Notes: generated from the sequence alone by a model not told the origin. Numbered from the stretch's first letter, positions 14,196 through 23,009 are shown. The stretch: DNA of 23,246 nt from Pseudomonadota bacterium (GCA_022563075.1 JADFOC010000002.1:1-23246), one strand, 5' to 3'. Translations and numbers: made by a program.

Positions 14196-15428
14196 CTACC
14201 TGTCCTCGCTATCGGGAAATGAATTAGCGGATTCCCACGCATCGCTCAGTTGTCCAACTGATCTGCGAGTTGCATAGAATGAGCCGGCCGCGATAGCAAT
14301 CGTTATTATCCAGGTTAGTGTTGCCGATGGATCTAGCTCCAAGCCCAGGTAGTGAAACACTTCTTCCTCGAGATGACTCATCTCGACTAAGGCGATGCAG
14401 GCTGATGTGAATATGGCAGCGGGAATGCCCGTAATCAAATAGGGGAGAATCAATGATTTCAAGTTTCCTCTAAGCCAGACTACCTGGTGCATCATGATGA
14501 AGCCGGCAAAACCCCGTGGTAAAAACATCACCGTGAGCACGAACATGATGCCGAGATAGAGCAGCCACAGGTCGCTGTAATTACTAAGCAGTGAATTCAT
14601 CAACGTAAGGATGACGGCGCCGACGATGGGGCCGATGAAATAACCGAGACCGCCAATGTATGCCATTAACAACACGCGACCAGAGGTAATGGCATTCAGA
14701 CTTTCATCGGTTATAAATTCGTAGTTCAGGGCAAACAAACCGCCGGCGATTCCGGCGAATAACCCGGATGCACAAAAAGAGATGAAGCGTACGCGACGAG
14801 CGCTGTAACCGATGAACTCAGCTCGTTCGGGGTTATCCCGAACGGCATTCGCCATGCGTCCGGAAGGAGTCTGGGTGAACAGGTACATGAAGACGGTGGC
14901 GATGAATACCCAGACCGCCGACAGGTAATAGATCTCCAGATCTTGAGCAAAATCCACACCAAAAAACAGTGGCCCAAAGGTCCGGTCACCACTAATGCCA
15001 GCTTCGCCTCCAAAAAAACTCACGAAGATAAGTGACGATGCCGCAATCAGTTCGCCAATTCCCAGTGAGATCATGGCGAATACAGTACCGGCCTTGTGGG
15101 TAGAGAAACTCCCGATAAAAATCGCGGCGATTAAGCCAAACGCACCCCCAATCAGTGGAATCAACAGGATTGAAAAATAGGCCGTCTCAGATTCGATCAT
15201 GATTAGTGCATGCACCGCCATGAATCCACCCAGACCGAAATAAACCGCATGGCCAAAGGACAACATGCCGCCTTGGCCTAATAACATGTTGTAGCTGAGC
15301 GCAAAGACAATGCCGATTGCCATTTGATTGAGAATTGAAATGGCGAGGATGGAATCAAACAATCGCGGTAATATTAATAAAACCACCAGGTATCCGATCC
15401 AGACAGACAGTTTTTTAACCATGCTCAT
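14196..15428 (-). CDS. livM: LivM-like permease with C-terminal extension
   Basis: A 410-aa inner-membrane permease. The core (about residues 1-310) has the family motifs 'LSYNMLLGQGGMLSFGHAVYFGLGGF' and 'YSARRVRFISFCASGLFAGIAGGLFALNYEFITDES', and ends in 'MFLPRGFAGF'. About 95 further residues follow, with two more hydrophobic segments and an acidic tail, which ordinary LivM proteins lack at this end. The frame is open further upstream to 15533, but ATG at 15428 overlaps the LivH-like stop by one base (TAATG), so coupled translation from there is preferred. It forms the channel with the LivH-like subunit. Confidence 0.92.
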   Translation of the reverse strand: MSMVKKLSVWIGYLVVLLILPRLFDSILAISILNQMAIGIVFALSYNMLLGQGGMLSFGHAVYFGLGGFMAVHALIMIESETAYFSILLIPLIGGAFGLIAAIFIGSFSTHKAGTVFAMISLGIGELIAASSLIFVSFFGGEAGISGDRTFGPLFFGVDFAQDLEIYYLSAVWVFIATVFMYLFTQTPSGRMANAVRDNPERAEFIGYSARRVRFISFCASGLFAGIAGGLFALNYEFITDESLNAITSGRVLLMAYIGGLGYFIGPIVGAVILTLMNSLLSNYSDLWLLYLGIMFVLTVMFLPRGFAGFIMMHQVVWLRGNLKSLILPYLITGIPAAIFTSACIALVEMSHLEEEVFHYLGLELDPSATLTWIITIAIAAGSFYATRRSVGQLSDAWESANSFPDSEDR

Positions 15429-16378
15429 TATTGCTCTCGCTTGCCAAGTAATCCGGTAGGTCTGAAAATCAATACCAGCACTAACAATAAAAATGGCAGA
15501 ATTGGCGCCACCTGTGGCAGGGTGAGAGTCCATAAGTCGTTGAGCGGGTGACTACGCTCGAAAGAAAGCCCCAACAGATTTAGTAGATCGGGCACACCAA
15601 CGTCAGAGGCAATGGCGTAGGACTGTAACAGGCCAATAAGTAGCGCGGCGATAAACGCACCTGCCAGCGAACCCAGACCCCCAATCACAACAATCACGAA
15701 CACGATGCTGCCCAACACCGCCGCCATGCCAGGGAATGTGGTTAATACAGGTCCTGCGATCACCCCGGCAACGCCGGCTAAAGCCGTGCCCACGCCAAAT
15801 ACACCCATGAATATCAATGGTACGTTGTGCCCCAGATTGGCTACCGTATGTGGATGGGTGATGGCGGCCTGAATAATAATGCCGATGCGACTGCGGGTGA
15901 GCACGTAATAGAGACCGATGAATATGGCGATGGATATGCCGATCATGAATCCACGGTAGGCTGAAAATTCCTGTCCAAAGAGGGTAAACAAGGGAAAATT
16001 GAGAATGTCTGGGTATCGATAGTTTTTGGTATCGGTTCCCCAGAAGAAGGAAATTGACTCTTCGATCAAGAAAGCCATGCCGAAGGTAAATACCAGCTCT
16101 GCCACATGACCCAATTGATGCACGCGTCGCAGTCCATAGCGTTCAACCCCGGCGCCGAGTACTCCGACAATAATTGGCGCGAACAGTAATCCAGCCCAAA
16201 AACCCATGTACTGGCTGATGGAATAAGCAAAGTAAGCGCCCAGCATATAGAAACTGGCATGGGCAAAGTTGAGCACACCCATCATGCTGAAAATCAGGGT
16301 TAGACCGCTGGCTAACATGAACAGCAACAGACCGGTCACCAGGCCATTGAGAGTGGCGAATATGAAGACTTCTAGCAT
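15428..16378 (-). CDS. livH: LivH-like permease
   Basis: A 316-aa polytopic permease with about eight hydrophobic helices. Family motifs: 'LNGLVTGLLLFMLASGLTLIFSMMGVLNFAHASFYMLGAY' at the N-terminus, 'YYVLTRSRIGIIIQAAITHP' in the coupling region that contacts the ATPases, and 'VIVVIGGLGSLAGAFIAALLIGLLQSY'. It is the partner of the LivM-like subunit, whose start codon overlaps its stop. It begins 42 nt after the stop of the binding-protein gene. Substrates in the family include branched-chain amino acids, urea, amides and aromatic acids, so the cargo is not certain. Confidence 0.94.
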   Translation of the reverse strand: MLEVFIFATLNGLVTGLLLFMLASGLTLIFSMMGVLNFAHASFYMLGAYFAYSISQYMGFWAGLLFAPIIVGVLGAGVERYGLRRVHQLGHVAELVFTFGMAFLIEESISFFWGTDTKNYRYPDILNFPLFTLFGQEFSAYRGFMIGISIAIFIGLYYVLTRSRIGIIIQAAITHPHTVANLGHNVPLIFMGVFGVGTALAGVAGVIAGPVLTTFPGMAAVLGSIVFVIVVIGGLGSLAGAFIAALLIGLLQSYAIASDVGVPDLLNLLGLSFERSHPLNDLWTLTLPQVAPILPFLLLVLVLIFRPTGLLGKREQ

Positions 16379-16420
16379 GGTAGCTTCAGCGCGTCCTCTT
16401 CCGTAACTACTGTATACGGA

Positions 16421-17680
16421 TTAACGACTAGGACGCTTCATATTACAGCTTGAATCGACGATGGTTTCTTCTGCAGGAACGTGGTATACGCTGAATAAAC
16501 CATAACCGGAATTATCGGCATCGAACTCGATTCCTTCGTCGGTGTGTACCGATATATGCAAGGATTGAAAGATCTGATGATCGGAGCCTCGCATCCAAAT
16601 CTCTTCACCACTTAAGGTAGTAAATCGCATGTCTTCCAGTGCCAGGGCAATATCATAGGGGTCAGTGCTCTGGGTTTGTTCCATCGCCGCTACCACCATC
16701 GACAGTGCATTGATTATGCGTGGTTGGGTGACGTCGTTATTCGGATGGCGTTTCTTAAACGCGCGGATGAATGCCTTGCGTTCTTCAGTTGGGATAGGGT
16801 TGGAAGTTTCGTTGTGGATCAATCGGATCCTGCCCTTGCCGTCTTCACCCAGGGTGGCGGTGATACCGTCGTAAGCCGCATAGAACGTATAGATAGGAAT
16901 GTCCAATCCACTATCGATGATCGAACGAGCCAGCGAAACCATGTCGGCGCCAAAATTTCCGGTGATAACTGCATCGGCTCCCGACGAAACTATTTTGGTG
17001 ACATAGGGGGTGAAGTCCTTGACCTGGCCGATTGGATGAAACTCGTTGCCCACAATTTCGATGTCGGGTCGCTTTTCGTTGAGCAGTCTAATAGCGGTTT
17101 CGGAGACGATGTGGCCAAAAGAATAGTCTTGGCCGATGATGTACATGCTCTTGATGTCCTCATTCATTGCGATGTAATCTGTGAGAACGTTCAGTTTCAT
17201 GACTGCATGGGCATCGAAGCGAAAATGCCAGAAACTGCAATTCTCTTCGGTGAGTATCGGATCGACTGCAGAATAATTAATCTGCAGGACCTCCATGCCG
17301 GGGTTGCGACGGTTGTGTCGGGAGATAGTGGCGCTCAGCGTATTTGCCACGGCAGAGCTATTGCCTTGAAAGATGATTCGAAGACCTTCGCTGATAGCGC
17401 GTTTAAATTGTAGTTGAGTTTCGGTGGGGCTCTGTTTGTTATCCAGGGGCACGATTTCGATCATGCGTCCCCCTAAAATCCCGCCTCTGGAGTTAAATAA
17501 ATACTCGGCCGCGAATTGAATCTGTTTCAAACCACTGGTGCCGATGGAGGCAAAGGTCCCGGAAAGTGGATCCATGAAAGCGATTCTCACCGGTTCTTGA
17601 GCCAGGCTGATAGGGCTGATGGAAAGTAGTGCGGCAAGCAGTAAGCTGTTCAGTTTAAGCGCAAATTTTGACTTATTCAT
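16421..17680 (-). CDS. livK: Periplasmic substrate-binding protein of Liv-type ABC importer
   Basis: A 419-aa protein with a signal peptide (MNKSKFALKLNSLLLAALLS..., cleavage near ISLAQ). The type I periplasmic binding fold is shown by 'VRIAFMDPLSGTFASIGTSGLKQIQFAAEYLFNSRGGILG' at the N-terminus, 'IFQGNSSAVANTLS' near the ligand cleft, and 'SMYIIGQDYSFGHIVSE' and 'GADAVITGNFGADMVSLAR' in the second lobe. It is first in the cluster of binding protein, two permeases and two ATPases, all on the minus strand with short gaps. The 'LivK' name reflects the position and fold; this divergent type may bind other amino acids, amides or organic acids. No strong ribosome-binding site or promoter was recognised in the 154 nt upstream. 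Confidence 0.9.
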   Translation of the reverse strand: MNKSKFALKLNSLLLAALLSISPISLAQEPVRIAFMDPLSGTFASIGTSGLKQIQFAAEYLFNSRGGILGGRMIEIVPLDNKQSPTETQLQFKRAISEGLRIIFQGNSSAVANTLSATISRHNRRNPGMEVLQINYSAVDPILTEENCSFWHFRFDAHAVMKLNVLTDYIAMNEDIKSMYIIGQDYSFGHIVSETAIRLLNEKRPDIEIVGNEFHPIGQVKDFTPYVTKIVSSGADAVITGNFGADMVSLARSIIDSGLDIPIYTFYAAYDGITATLGEDGKGRIRLIHNETSNPIPTEERKAFIRAFKKRHPNNDVTQPRIINALSMVVAAMEQTQSTDPYDIALALEDMRFTTLSGEEIWMRGSDHQIFQSLHISVHTDEGIEFDADNSGYGLFSVYHVPAEETIVDSSCNMKRPSR

Positions 17681-17834
17681 GGGCAGTATCTGTCTTTTTC
17701 TAATTGTAAATTCGGCGCAAGTCCCTGAGACCGAGGCAAAGTCGACATTAACCTAGACCGCTGTGTGAAGCAAGAAAACCCATGGCATGAGCGTCAAAAC
17801 GAAGGATAAGTACTACCAGGCAATATTTACCTGA

Positions 17835-18038
17835 CTAATCTCGTGTGCGCCTCGGTTCCGCCAGTGCCAGCGTGTTATCCGTCGGGTCCTTGAAAAAAGC
17901 CATATATTCCGTGTCTCCCGGGTTGCCGAAGAGACCCTCGACGTCTTTGCAGACAGCCTGTACTTCGGTGTCAAACTGGACCCCTAGTGCTTTCAGGGAA
18001 CTTACTTTGTGCTCTATATCTTCGACTCGAGAATACAC
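17835..18038 (-). pseudogene. 5'-truncated VOC protein remnant
   Basis: A 67-codon frame (GTG start) that matches only the second half of a VOC/glyoxalase-like protein: 'YSRVEDIEHKVSSLKALGVQF' then 'DTEYMAFFKDPTDNTLALAEP', the usual C-terminal strand-helix-strand block. The frame continues about 16 codons upstream of the GTG ('NNKIGL', which also fits) before an in-frame TGA at about 18086-18088, and the N-terminal beta-alpha-beta module is absent because arfB begins there on the other strand. It looks like a gene that lost its 5' half, perhaps when the arfB segment was joined. If made, it could not fold as a complete VOC module alone. Confidence 0.6.
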
Positions 18039-18107
18039 CAGGCCGATTTTGTTGTTGGCATAAGCTGGAATCCTGTAGCATCAGTGAAACGAAGAACGTC
18101 GGTTGAA

Positions 18108-18515
18108 ATGAACAGTCCAAAGATATTAGATTCAGAAATCGAATTCAGTGCCATTCGCGCCAGTGGTCCTGGTGGACAAAACGTCAATAAGGTTTCGACC
18201 GCGGTACAGCTTCGATTCGATATCAATCGTTCAAGTTTGTCACCGGAAATTAAAGTAAAACTTCTACACTTCGCTGATAGAAGAATCAACAAAGACGGAT
18301 GGGTAGTAATTAAGGCGCAGCGCTTTCGAAGTCAGGACAAGAATAGGCAGGACGCGATCGATCGCCTGCATGCGCTATTGGCCGCCGCATCAAAGCAGCA
18401 AAGACAAAGGATTGCCACCAGACCTGGCCGGGCGGCGAAGGAAAGACGATTAAGAAACAAGAAGATAACTGGCGACAAAAAGACCGGAAGAAGCGCGATA
18501 AAATCATTGGAATAA
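18108..18515 (+). CDS. arfB: Alternative ribosome-rescue factor ArfB
   Basis: A 135-aa peptidyl-tRNA hydrolase of the ArfB (YaeJ) type that frees ribosomes stalled on non-stop mRNA. The GGQ catalytic motif lies at residues 22-24 in 'SGPGGQNVNKVSTAVQLRFD'. 'DGWVVIKAQRFRSQDKNRQDAI' follows, as in the family. The C-terminal ~40 residues are very basic (many Arg/Lys) and would thread the empty mRNA channel. The frame extends upstream to 18009, but ATG at 18108 aligns with E. coli ArfB and gives its usual length. It is the first gene of a short plus-strand cluster, with the VOC gene 25 nt downstream. Confidence 0.92.
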   Translation: MNSPKILDSEIEFSAIRASGPGGQNVNKVSTAVQLRFDINRSSLSPEIKVKLLHFADRRINKDGWVVIKAQRFRSQDKNRQDAIDRLHALLAAASKQQRQRIATRPGRAAKERRLRNKKITGDKKTGRSAIKSLE

Positions 18516-18540
18516 GGATGACGAACTAAAAGGCAACGCT

Positions 18541-18924
18541 ATGGCGATCAGCAGAGTTTCACATATCACCGTTTACGTAGAAGACCAGGAAGAAGCGCTA
18601 CGGTGGTATCGCGATAAACTGGGATTTGAGGTGTGTATGGACAACAGCGATGTGGTCTCAGACCTGCGGTGGCTGACGGTGATTCCAGCTGGTAATAACG
18701 ACATCCAGTTTGTGCTGCTGGAGGCGCGCAGCGAAGACGATAACTCTCGTATCGGTACTAACCTGATGACAGTGCTCAGCACCGACGATTGCACGGCAGA
18801 AATGGCGGCTTTGCAAGCCAAGGGTGTGCAGATAGTGGATCCTCCTGCTGAGGTCCCCTGGGGTATCTCGGGCATTATCAAGGATCTGTACGGTAATCCG
18901 TATAACCTGGTAGGCCCGAAATAA
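18541..18924 (+). CDS. Single-module VOC (glyoxalase-fold) protein
   Basis: A 127-aa cytoplasmic protein forming one complete VOC module: 'ISRVSHITVYVEDQEEALRWYRDKLGFEV' at the N-terminus, 'WLTVIPAGNNDIQFVLLEA' in the middle, and 'GVQIVDPPAEVPWGISGIIKDLYGNPYNLVGP' at the end. His8 is a candidate metal ligand, but the C-terminal Glu typical of glyoxalase strands is Asn ('YNLV'), so it may be non-catalytic or bind a different ligand. AAGG lies eight nt before the ATG. It sits between arfB and an unknown exported protein in the same direction. The substrate is unknown. Confidence 0.88.
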   Translation: MAISRVSHITVYVEDQEEALRWYRDKLGFEVCMDNSDVVSDLRWLTVIPAGNNDIQFVLLEARSEDDNSRIGTNLMTVLSTDDCTAEMAALQAKGVQIVDPPAEVPWGISGIIKDLYGNPYNLVGPK

Positions 18925-18925
18925 A

Positions 18926-19498
18926 ATGCTGCGAGTTCACCGCAATACTATCGGCTCGGCAACAGTGCAAATAATTCTTCGAAAGCTGTGTGTTTACCCG
19001 TTGTTGTTTTTCTGCCTCGGTGTTCAGGCTGTTCAGGCGCAGACAACTATCGAGAGTGCAGAGTCCAGCTTCAAATACATCGCTAACATCTTGCATACTT
19101 TTCGCACGACCGGAAGACTCGCCAGGAATCCTGGTATTGATGGTGCCGATCTGGAACACTTCATCGCTTTGCTGGAATCTTTTTATCAACAATTTAGCCG
19201 TGAGTTTGGTCGTGATAGTGCCATGTGTCAGTTTTACCTGGACCCGGAGAATGGCAGAATGACCATCGAAGAAAGGGCAGAGATAAGTTTTGGTTTCATG
19301 CGGGACCTTAATGCTCGGCTCTCGATGTATATGGCAATCGATCGCGATTTTCAGGACACAGTTACAAATGAATTTGGCAGTATGTTATTGCGGAATATCA
19401 ATGAGGCTAAATCCACAGCGGTGAGTAATCAACGGTTGCCTTCATCTGAGTTTGATGAGGCAGCCATTATCAGTTTTGCCGATACCGTATGTATCTAA
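18926..19498 (+). CDS. Exported protein of unknown function
   Basis: A 190-aa protein. A positively charged N-region is followed by a hydrophobic stretch ('VYPLLFFCLGVQAVQAQ') with a likely cleavage site after VQAQ, residue ~39. The mature part is mostly helical by composition, with acidic residues and two Cys ('AMCQFYLDP' and the C-terminal 'DTVCI') that might pair in the periplasm. I recognise no family. It starts one base after the VOC stop, so it is almost certainly co-translated with that gene. The start at 18926 gives a long n-region; no better internal ATG is seen before the hydrophobic core. Confidence 0.65.
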   Translation: MLRVHRNTIGSATVQIILRKLCVYPLLFFCLGVQAVQAQTTIESAESSFKYIANILHTFRTTGRLARNPGIDGADLEHFIALLESFYQQFSREFGRDSAMCQFYLDPENGRMTIEERAEISFGFMRDLNARLSMYMAIDRDFQDTVTNEFGSMLLRNINEAKSTAVSNQRLPSSEFDEAAIISFADTVCI

Positions 19499-19610
19499 AA
19501 GTATTGGCTAACTTGTCGATTTTCTCAACATAGATTATGCCGCAGGGTAAACAGAATTGGCGGCAACTGTTTCAGCGTACTGCGATCGAGGGATCGTCCG
19601 GGGCCATGCA

Positions 19611-20795
19611 CTAATATACCTCAAACAAGCCGGCTGCACCCATGCCTCCGCCGACACACATGGTACAAACAACATACTTTGCGCCGCGACGCTTGCCTTC
19701 GATGAGAGCATGGCCAACCATGCGGGCACCGCTCATACCGTAGGGATGTCCGATTGAGATGGCGCCGCCATTGACGTTTAACAATTCGTTGGGAATGCCC
19801 AGCTGATCGCGGCAATAAATGACCTGAACCGCAAACGCTTCATTAAGTTCCCACAAGCCAATATCGTCCATCGACAGATTGAAGCGCTGCAACAGTTTTG
19901 GTACCGCGAAAACAGGCCCAATTCCCATTTCGTCTGGGCTCACACCGGCTACGGCAACGCCGCGATAGGCGCCCAATGGTTCAAGACCTTTCTGTTCCGC
20001 GAGTTTACTGTCCATGATCACCGAGGCTGAAGCCCCATCGGATAATTGACTGGCATTGCCAGCGGTGATTACGCCACCTTCGAATACGGTTTTCAAACCA
20101 TTCAGGCCTTCCAGGGTAGTGGTGGGGCGATTGCCTTCATCTTTTTCTAGGGTCACGTCGTGAACGCTTTGCTGTTTGGTTTCCTTATCCGTGAACAGCA
20201 TCTTCGACGCCATCGGCACCAGTTCATCATCGAACTTTCCAGCGTCCTGCGCCGCGGCGGTTCGTTGTTGACTCTGTAAGGCATATTCGTCTTGCTGCTC
20301 GCGAGTAATGCCATAGCGTTTGGCAACCACCTCTGCCGTTTCCAACATGGATATATAGGCCTGCTCTGACTGGGCGATCACATTGGGATCTTGCGCGCGA
20401 TAGTTATTGCGATGCTCATTCTGCACCAGAGAGACCGATTCGAGTCCGCCACCGATAATGATGGGCACGTTGTCGGTAATAACTTGTTTGGCGGCGGTGG
20501 CAATCGCCATCATGCCGGACGCACATTGCCGGTCGATGCTCATGCCCGCTACCGAGCTGGGTAGTCCGGCAACCACACCGGCAGTACGACCGATGTTATA
20601 ACCGGATGAACCCTGCTGCATGGCACAGCCCATTACCACATCATCCACTTCGCCCGGCTCAATCCCTGCACGTTTTACGGCGGCGGCGATAGCATGACCA
20701 CCCAGTGAGGGTGCATCGGTGTCATTAAATGCGCCACGGTATGCCTTGCCAATGGGTGTTCTAGCTGTCGATACGATTACGGCTTCTCTGGTCAT
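19611..20795 (-). CDS. Thiolase (acetyl-CoA C-acyltransferase)
   Basis: A 394-aa thiolase that either cleaves 3-ketoacyl-CoA or condenses acetyl-CoA units. The nucleophile is Cys91 in '[11 protein letters not shown]'. The other catalytic motifs are 'ELNEAFAVQ', '[17 protein letters not shown]' with the active His, and '[13 protein letters not shown]' with the second Cys, so it should be active. ATG at 20795 is chosen because GGAG lies six nt upstream; the frame also contains ATG at 20807 and TTG at 20816. It follows the UGSC selenoprotein by about 110 nt on the same strand, so it may have its own promoter. It probably works in beta-oxidation or a related acyl-CoA route. Confidence 0.94.
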   Translation of the reverse strand: MTREAVIVSTARTPIGKAYRGAFNDTDAPSLGGHAIAAAVKRAGIEPGEVDDVVMGCAMQQGSSGYNIGRTAGVVAGLPSSVAGMSIDRQCASGMMAIATAAKQVITDNVPIIIGGGLESVSLVQNEHRNNYRAQDPNVIAQSEQAYISMLETAEVVAKRYGITREQQDEYALQSQQRTAAAQDAGKFDDELVPMASKMLFTDKETKQQSVHDVTLEKDEGNRPTTTLEGLNGLKTVFEGGVITAGNASQLSDGASASVIMDSKLAEQKGLEPLGAYRGVAVAGVSPDEMGIGPVFAVPKLLQRFNLSMDDIGLWELNEAFAVQVIYCRDQLGIPNELLNVNGGAISIGHPYGMSGARMVGHALIEGKRRGAKYVVCTMCVGGGMGAAGLFEVY

Positions 20796-20907
20796 TCTTG
20801 TCTCCATCAACTCCAAAAAATATCTTAAGGTGCAAACGATTACTGCATCTAACGTTCGATAACGCGACAGCTGCTTGCTTATACGGCCTAGGGTCTTATC
20901 TCAGCGC

Positions 20908-21432
20908 TTACTTCTCATAAATCAATGCTGTGACCGCAGCGGCTGCATCTCGCGCTAACTGCGCCATCTCCTCATCGGTGCGATCCTGAATTGGATGGGA
21001 GACGAATACACTCGCCGGTTTGATTCCCAGTGATTTACCTTGTGCCTCGGCTGCTTCAACGAATTCACAGGAAGCGATAAAGCCTGCGGGAATTCCTCTG
21101 CTTTCCAGGTCCATGATGTCATGCAAACTGCACGAGGTACATGAGCCTCAGTCGGCCAGTCCTTCGATAACGGCGTCACACTCGACGCTGATTTTCTGAT
21201 TTAGCTCGGTTGGAGCCGTTCTGGCAAAGGTTGGCTTCATGTATCTGTTTACTTTGGCTCCCAACTTCAGCAAGTGCTTTTCGATGACATCGAGGAACTC
21301 TTTGCCCCGGGGTTTGGAGATATCGAGTAGACCTATGGTTGCACCTGCAATACTGGAGAGCCGTGGTAATAATTGGCGTTCCGATGGCTGCAACTCGGCC
21401 GTTGGATCTAACAATGTTGTTGAACTAATCAT
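20908..21432 (-). CDS. UGSC-family selenoprotein (in-frame TGA = selenocysteine)
   Basis: Read through one in-frame TGA (21148-21150), this gives a 174-aa protein. The TGA is codon 95 and falls in 'VIEGLAD-U-GSCTSCSLHDIMDLE', which is the U-G-S-C motif that names this family, with two further Cys nearby. Coding character continues in the same frame after the TGA ('GIPAGFIASCEFVEAAEAQGKSLG', 'VFVSHPIQDRTDEEMAQLARDAA') to a normal stop. A candidate bacterial SECIS hairpin lies just downstream of the TGA. ATG at 21432 has AGAGAG upstream. It follows the CPTC thioredoxin-like gene by 14 nt. The family is reported from marine metagenomes and is presumed to be a thiol/selenol redox protein; the reaction is not established. 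Standard gene callers would split it into 94- and 72-aa ORFs. Confidence 0.88.
21119..21150 (-). promoter_or_regulatory. Candidate bacterial SECIS element
   Basis: Just after the TGA (21150-21148) the minus strand can form a hairpin: TCATG (21144-21140) pairs with CATGA (21123-21119), then a U-G pair, two bulged U residues, a two-base-pair AC/GU helix, and an apical loop CUCGUGCA containing G-U. The bulged U and the G-U in the apical loop, about 15 nt after the codon, resemble the SelB-binding features of the E. coli fdhF element. The pairing was found by eye and no energy was calculated. Confidence 0.5.
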
Positions 21433-21446
21433 GACTTACTCTCTTA

Positions 21447-22895
21447 TTAAAATTTCTGGGAAACGATTTGACTGCCTCGTTCCCCCGATGCGACCCAGCC
21501 ACCGATGATGGCTGAGAATAATCCGGCAGTGCCACCGGTAGAAACGATATGTAGCCCATCGTCTCGAAACTTGTTAAGTAGTTTTTCCTTGAATTTTTCC
21601 GGCATGCCTTCGGCGATGTCGTTAGCGCCTCGCACAAGTTCAGCGCCAGGTGTCCTTAATTCATCATATAAAGCCTGCTTCACATCCGCTTTGCTCCATC
21701 CTCCGCTGCGATACACGCGTCGATGTTCCGGCGAGATGACGAGCATGGCGTCGGCGAGTCCGAAGATTTTAGCATGGGCGACGCTACGCAGGCTTAAAGC
21801 CATGCTTTTTGCCAGAGACTCTGGATTGCGCGATTGTTGATCTACAATGGGTTGCAGCCCATCACCCGCAAATAGACTTATTACCGAGTCGTCGCGCTGA
21901 AATCCCCGGTCCATGGCCAGTGATGGCCAGTCGCTGTCTGACTCGTCCTCGGCAAAGCAGAAGCTGTATTTTCCTGGATTGCCCATGGTGGCTCGGTCGA
22001 TGCCGCCAGGTACGCCGCCACCCACATTGCGGATCACCAGTTGCAGGGCGCGGCCGATAGTGGCGTTAGCCCGGTTACCCTGGCCCAGGGCATTAACCCC
22101 TGAATTCATCCCGATCTGTTTGCTGATGGGCCCGTTAACCACCATTACCGGTGATGAAAAATAAGTGGTGCAGAGCAGGCCGTGCATACAGAATCGGTCT
22201 TGCAACGCGGCCTCGATGGAGGCAATGACCACTGAAAAATATTCTGGTTTACATCCGGCCATGACTGCATTGATAGCGAGCTTCTCGATAGTGCAGGAGA
22301 CATTGTCCGGAGGAATCTTACCTATTATTTCGTCGGCGCTGCGATCGCTACCCTTTAGCATTCGCATCACCCGCAAAGGTGTCGGAGGAACCACGGGCAA
22401 TCCATCACTCCAGCCACGATCGAAGCAGGCCTCCATGGTGTCTTCTGATTCTGCGAGTTGTATTTTTCGGGCGCTAAATTGTTCCTTGCCAAATCTCAGT
22501 GCCAGCCGTTCATCCATGCCGGGATCTTGTGTCTTGGAACCACAACCGGGTTTAAAATCGATTAGTTCTGCACCGAGATCGTCAATACCGGTGAATTCTC
22601 GCCATTGTTGTTTGTCCCATCCGACTATTCTGGATTCTTCTTCTAAGTCATTGCCCAGACGCATCAGTGTAGGTACGATTTCGATGGCATTCCTATAGGA
22701 ATATTCCAGCGAAGTATCATCTATGCGAGTAGAGATACTGGCTGGAAACGATGGGTCGTCCTGCACATAGACTGTGAGCTTAGCGTCGAACTGCTCCGCC
22801 AGCGACCTTATTACTGGCTCGATTAGAACACAGGTCGGACAGTCTCGTTTGACTATGAGTGCGTAATTACGTTGCTTTGCCTGATCCAAAAACAA
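21447..22895 (-). CDS. Thioredoxin-like plus UGSC-associated large protein
   Basis: A 482-aa protein. The N-terminal ~90 residues look thioredoxin-like: 'YALIVKRDCPTCVLIEPVIRSLAEQF' has a CPTC redox motif and 'IEIVPTLMRLGN' could be the cis-Pro region. The long C-terminal region carries 'FDRGWSDGLPVVPPTPLRVMRML', 'GGVPGGIDRATMGNPGKYSFCFAEDE' and 'STGGTAGLFSAIIGGW', a pattern I associate with proteins encoded next to UGSC genes; its reaction is unknown. The start is uncertain: TTG at 22895 or the TTG two codons later, which has the better-spaced GAGG. It is directly upstream of the UGSC selenoprotein (14 nt), so the two probably act together as redox partners. No signal peptide is seen. Confidence 0.8.
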   Translation of the reverse strand: MFLDQAKQRNYALIVKRDCPTCVLIEPVIRSLAEQFDAKLTVYVQDDPSFPASISTRIDDTSLEYSYRNAIEIVPTLMRLGNDLEEESRIVGWDKQQWREFTGIDDLGAELIDFKPGCGSKTQDPGMDERLALRFGKEQFSARKIQLAESEDTMEACFDRGWSDGLPVVPPTPLRVMRMLKGSDRSADEIIGKIPPDNVSCTIEKLAINAVMAGCKPEYFSVVIASIEAALQDRFCMHGLLCTTYFSSPVMVVNGPISKQIGMNSGVNALGQGNRANATIGRALQLVIRNVGGGVPGGIDRATMGNPGKYSFCFAEDESDSDWPSLAMDRGFQRDDSVISLFAGDGLQPIVDQQSRNPESLAKSMALSLRSVAHAKIFGLADAMLVISPEHRRVYRSGGWSKADVKQALYDELRTPGAELVRGANDIAEGMPEKFKEKLLNKFRDDGLHIVSTGGTAGLFSAIIGGWVASGERGSQIVSQKF

Positions 22896-22975
22896 GATCC
22901 CTCATCCAGTTATTAAGTGCCGAGCCTGTTAGTTTAACCCAACCGCGAAGAAACTAGCCGTACAGTGATGGTAGC

Positions 22976-23009
22976 TAGGGCACCTCTGAACAATGCAGTA
23001 ATGTCTCAG
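22976..23009 (+). repeat. Left terminal inverted repeat (34 bp)
   Basis: It begins TAGGGCACCTCTGAACAATG and ends CTCAG. It matches the reverse complement of the right terminus at 32 of 34 positions; the two differences are transitions. Confidence 0.85.

Noticed and set aside
16676..17413. 245-aa plus-strand ORF
   Set aside because: It lies wholly antisense to the substrate-binding protein gene, whose signal peptide and fold motifs are clear; the antisense product has no recognisable domain.
18009..18107. Upstream extension of arfB
   Set aside because: The extra 33 residues are not like ArfB; the ATG at 18108 gives the family length and N-terminus.
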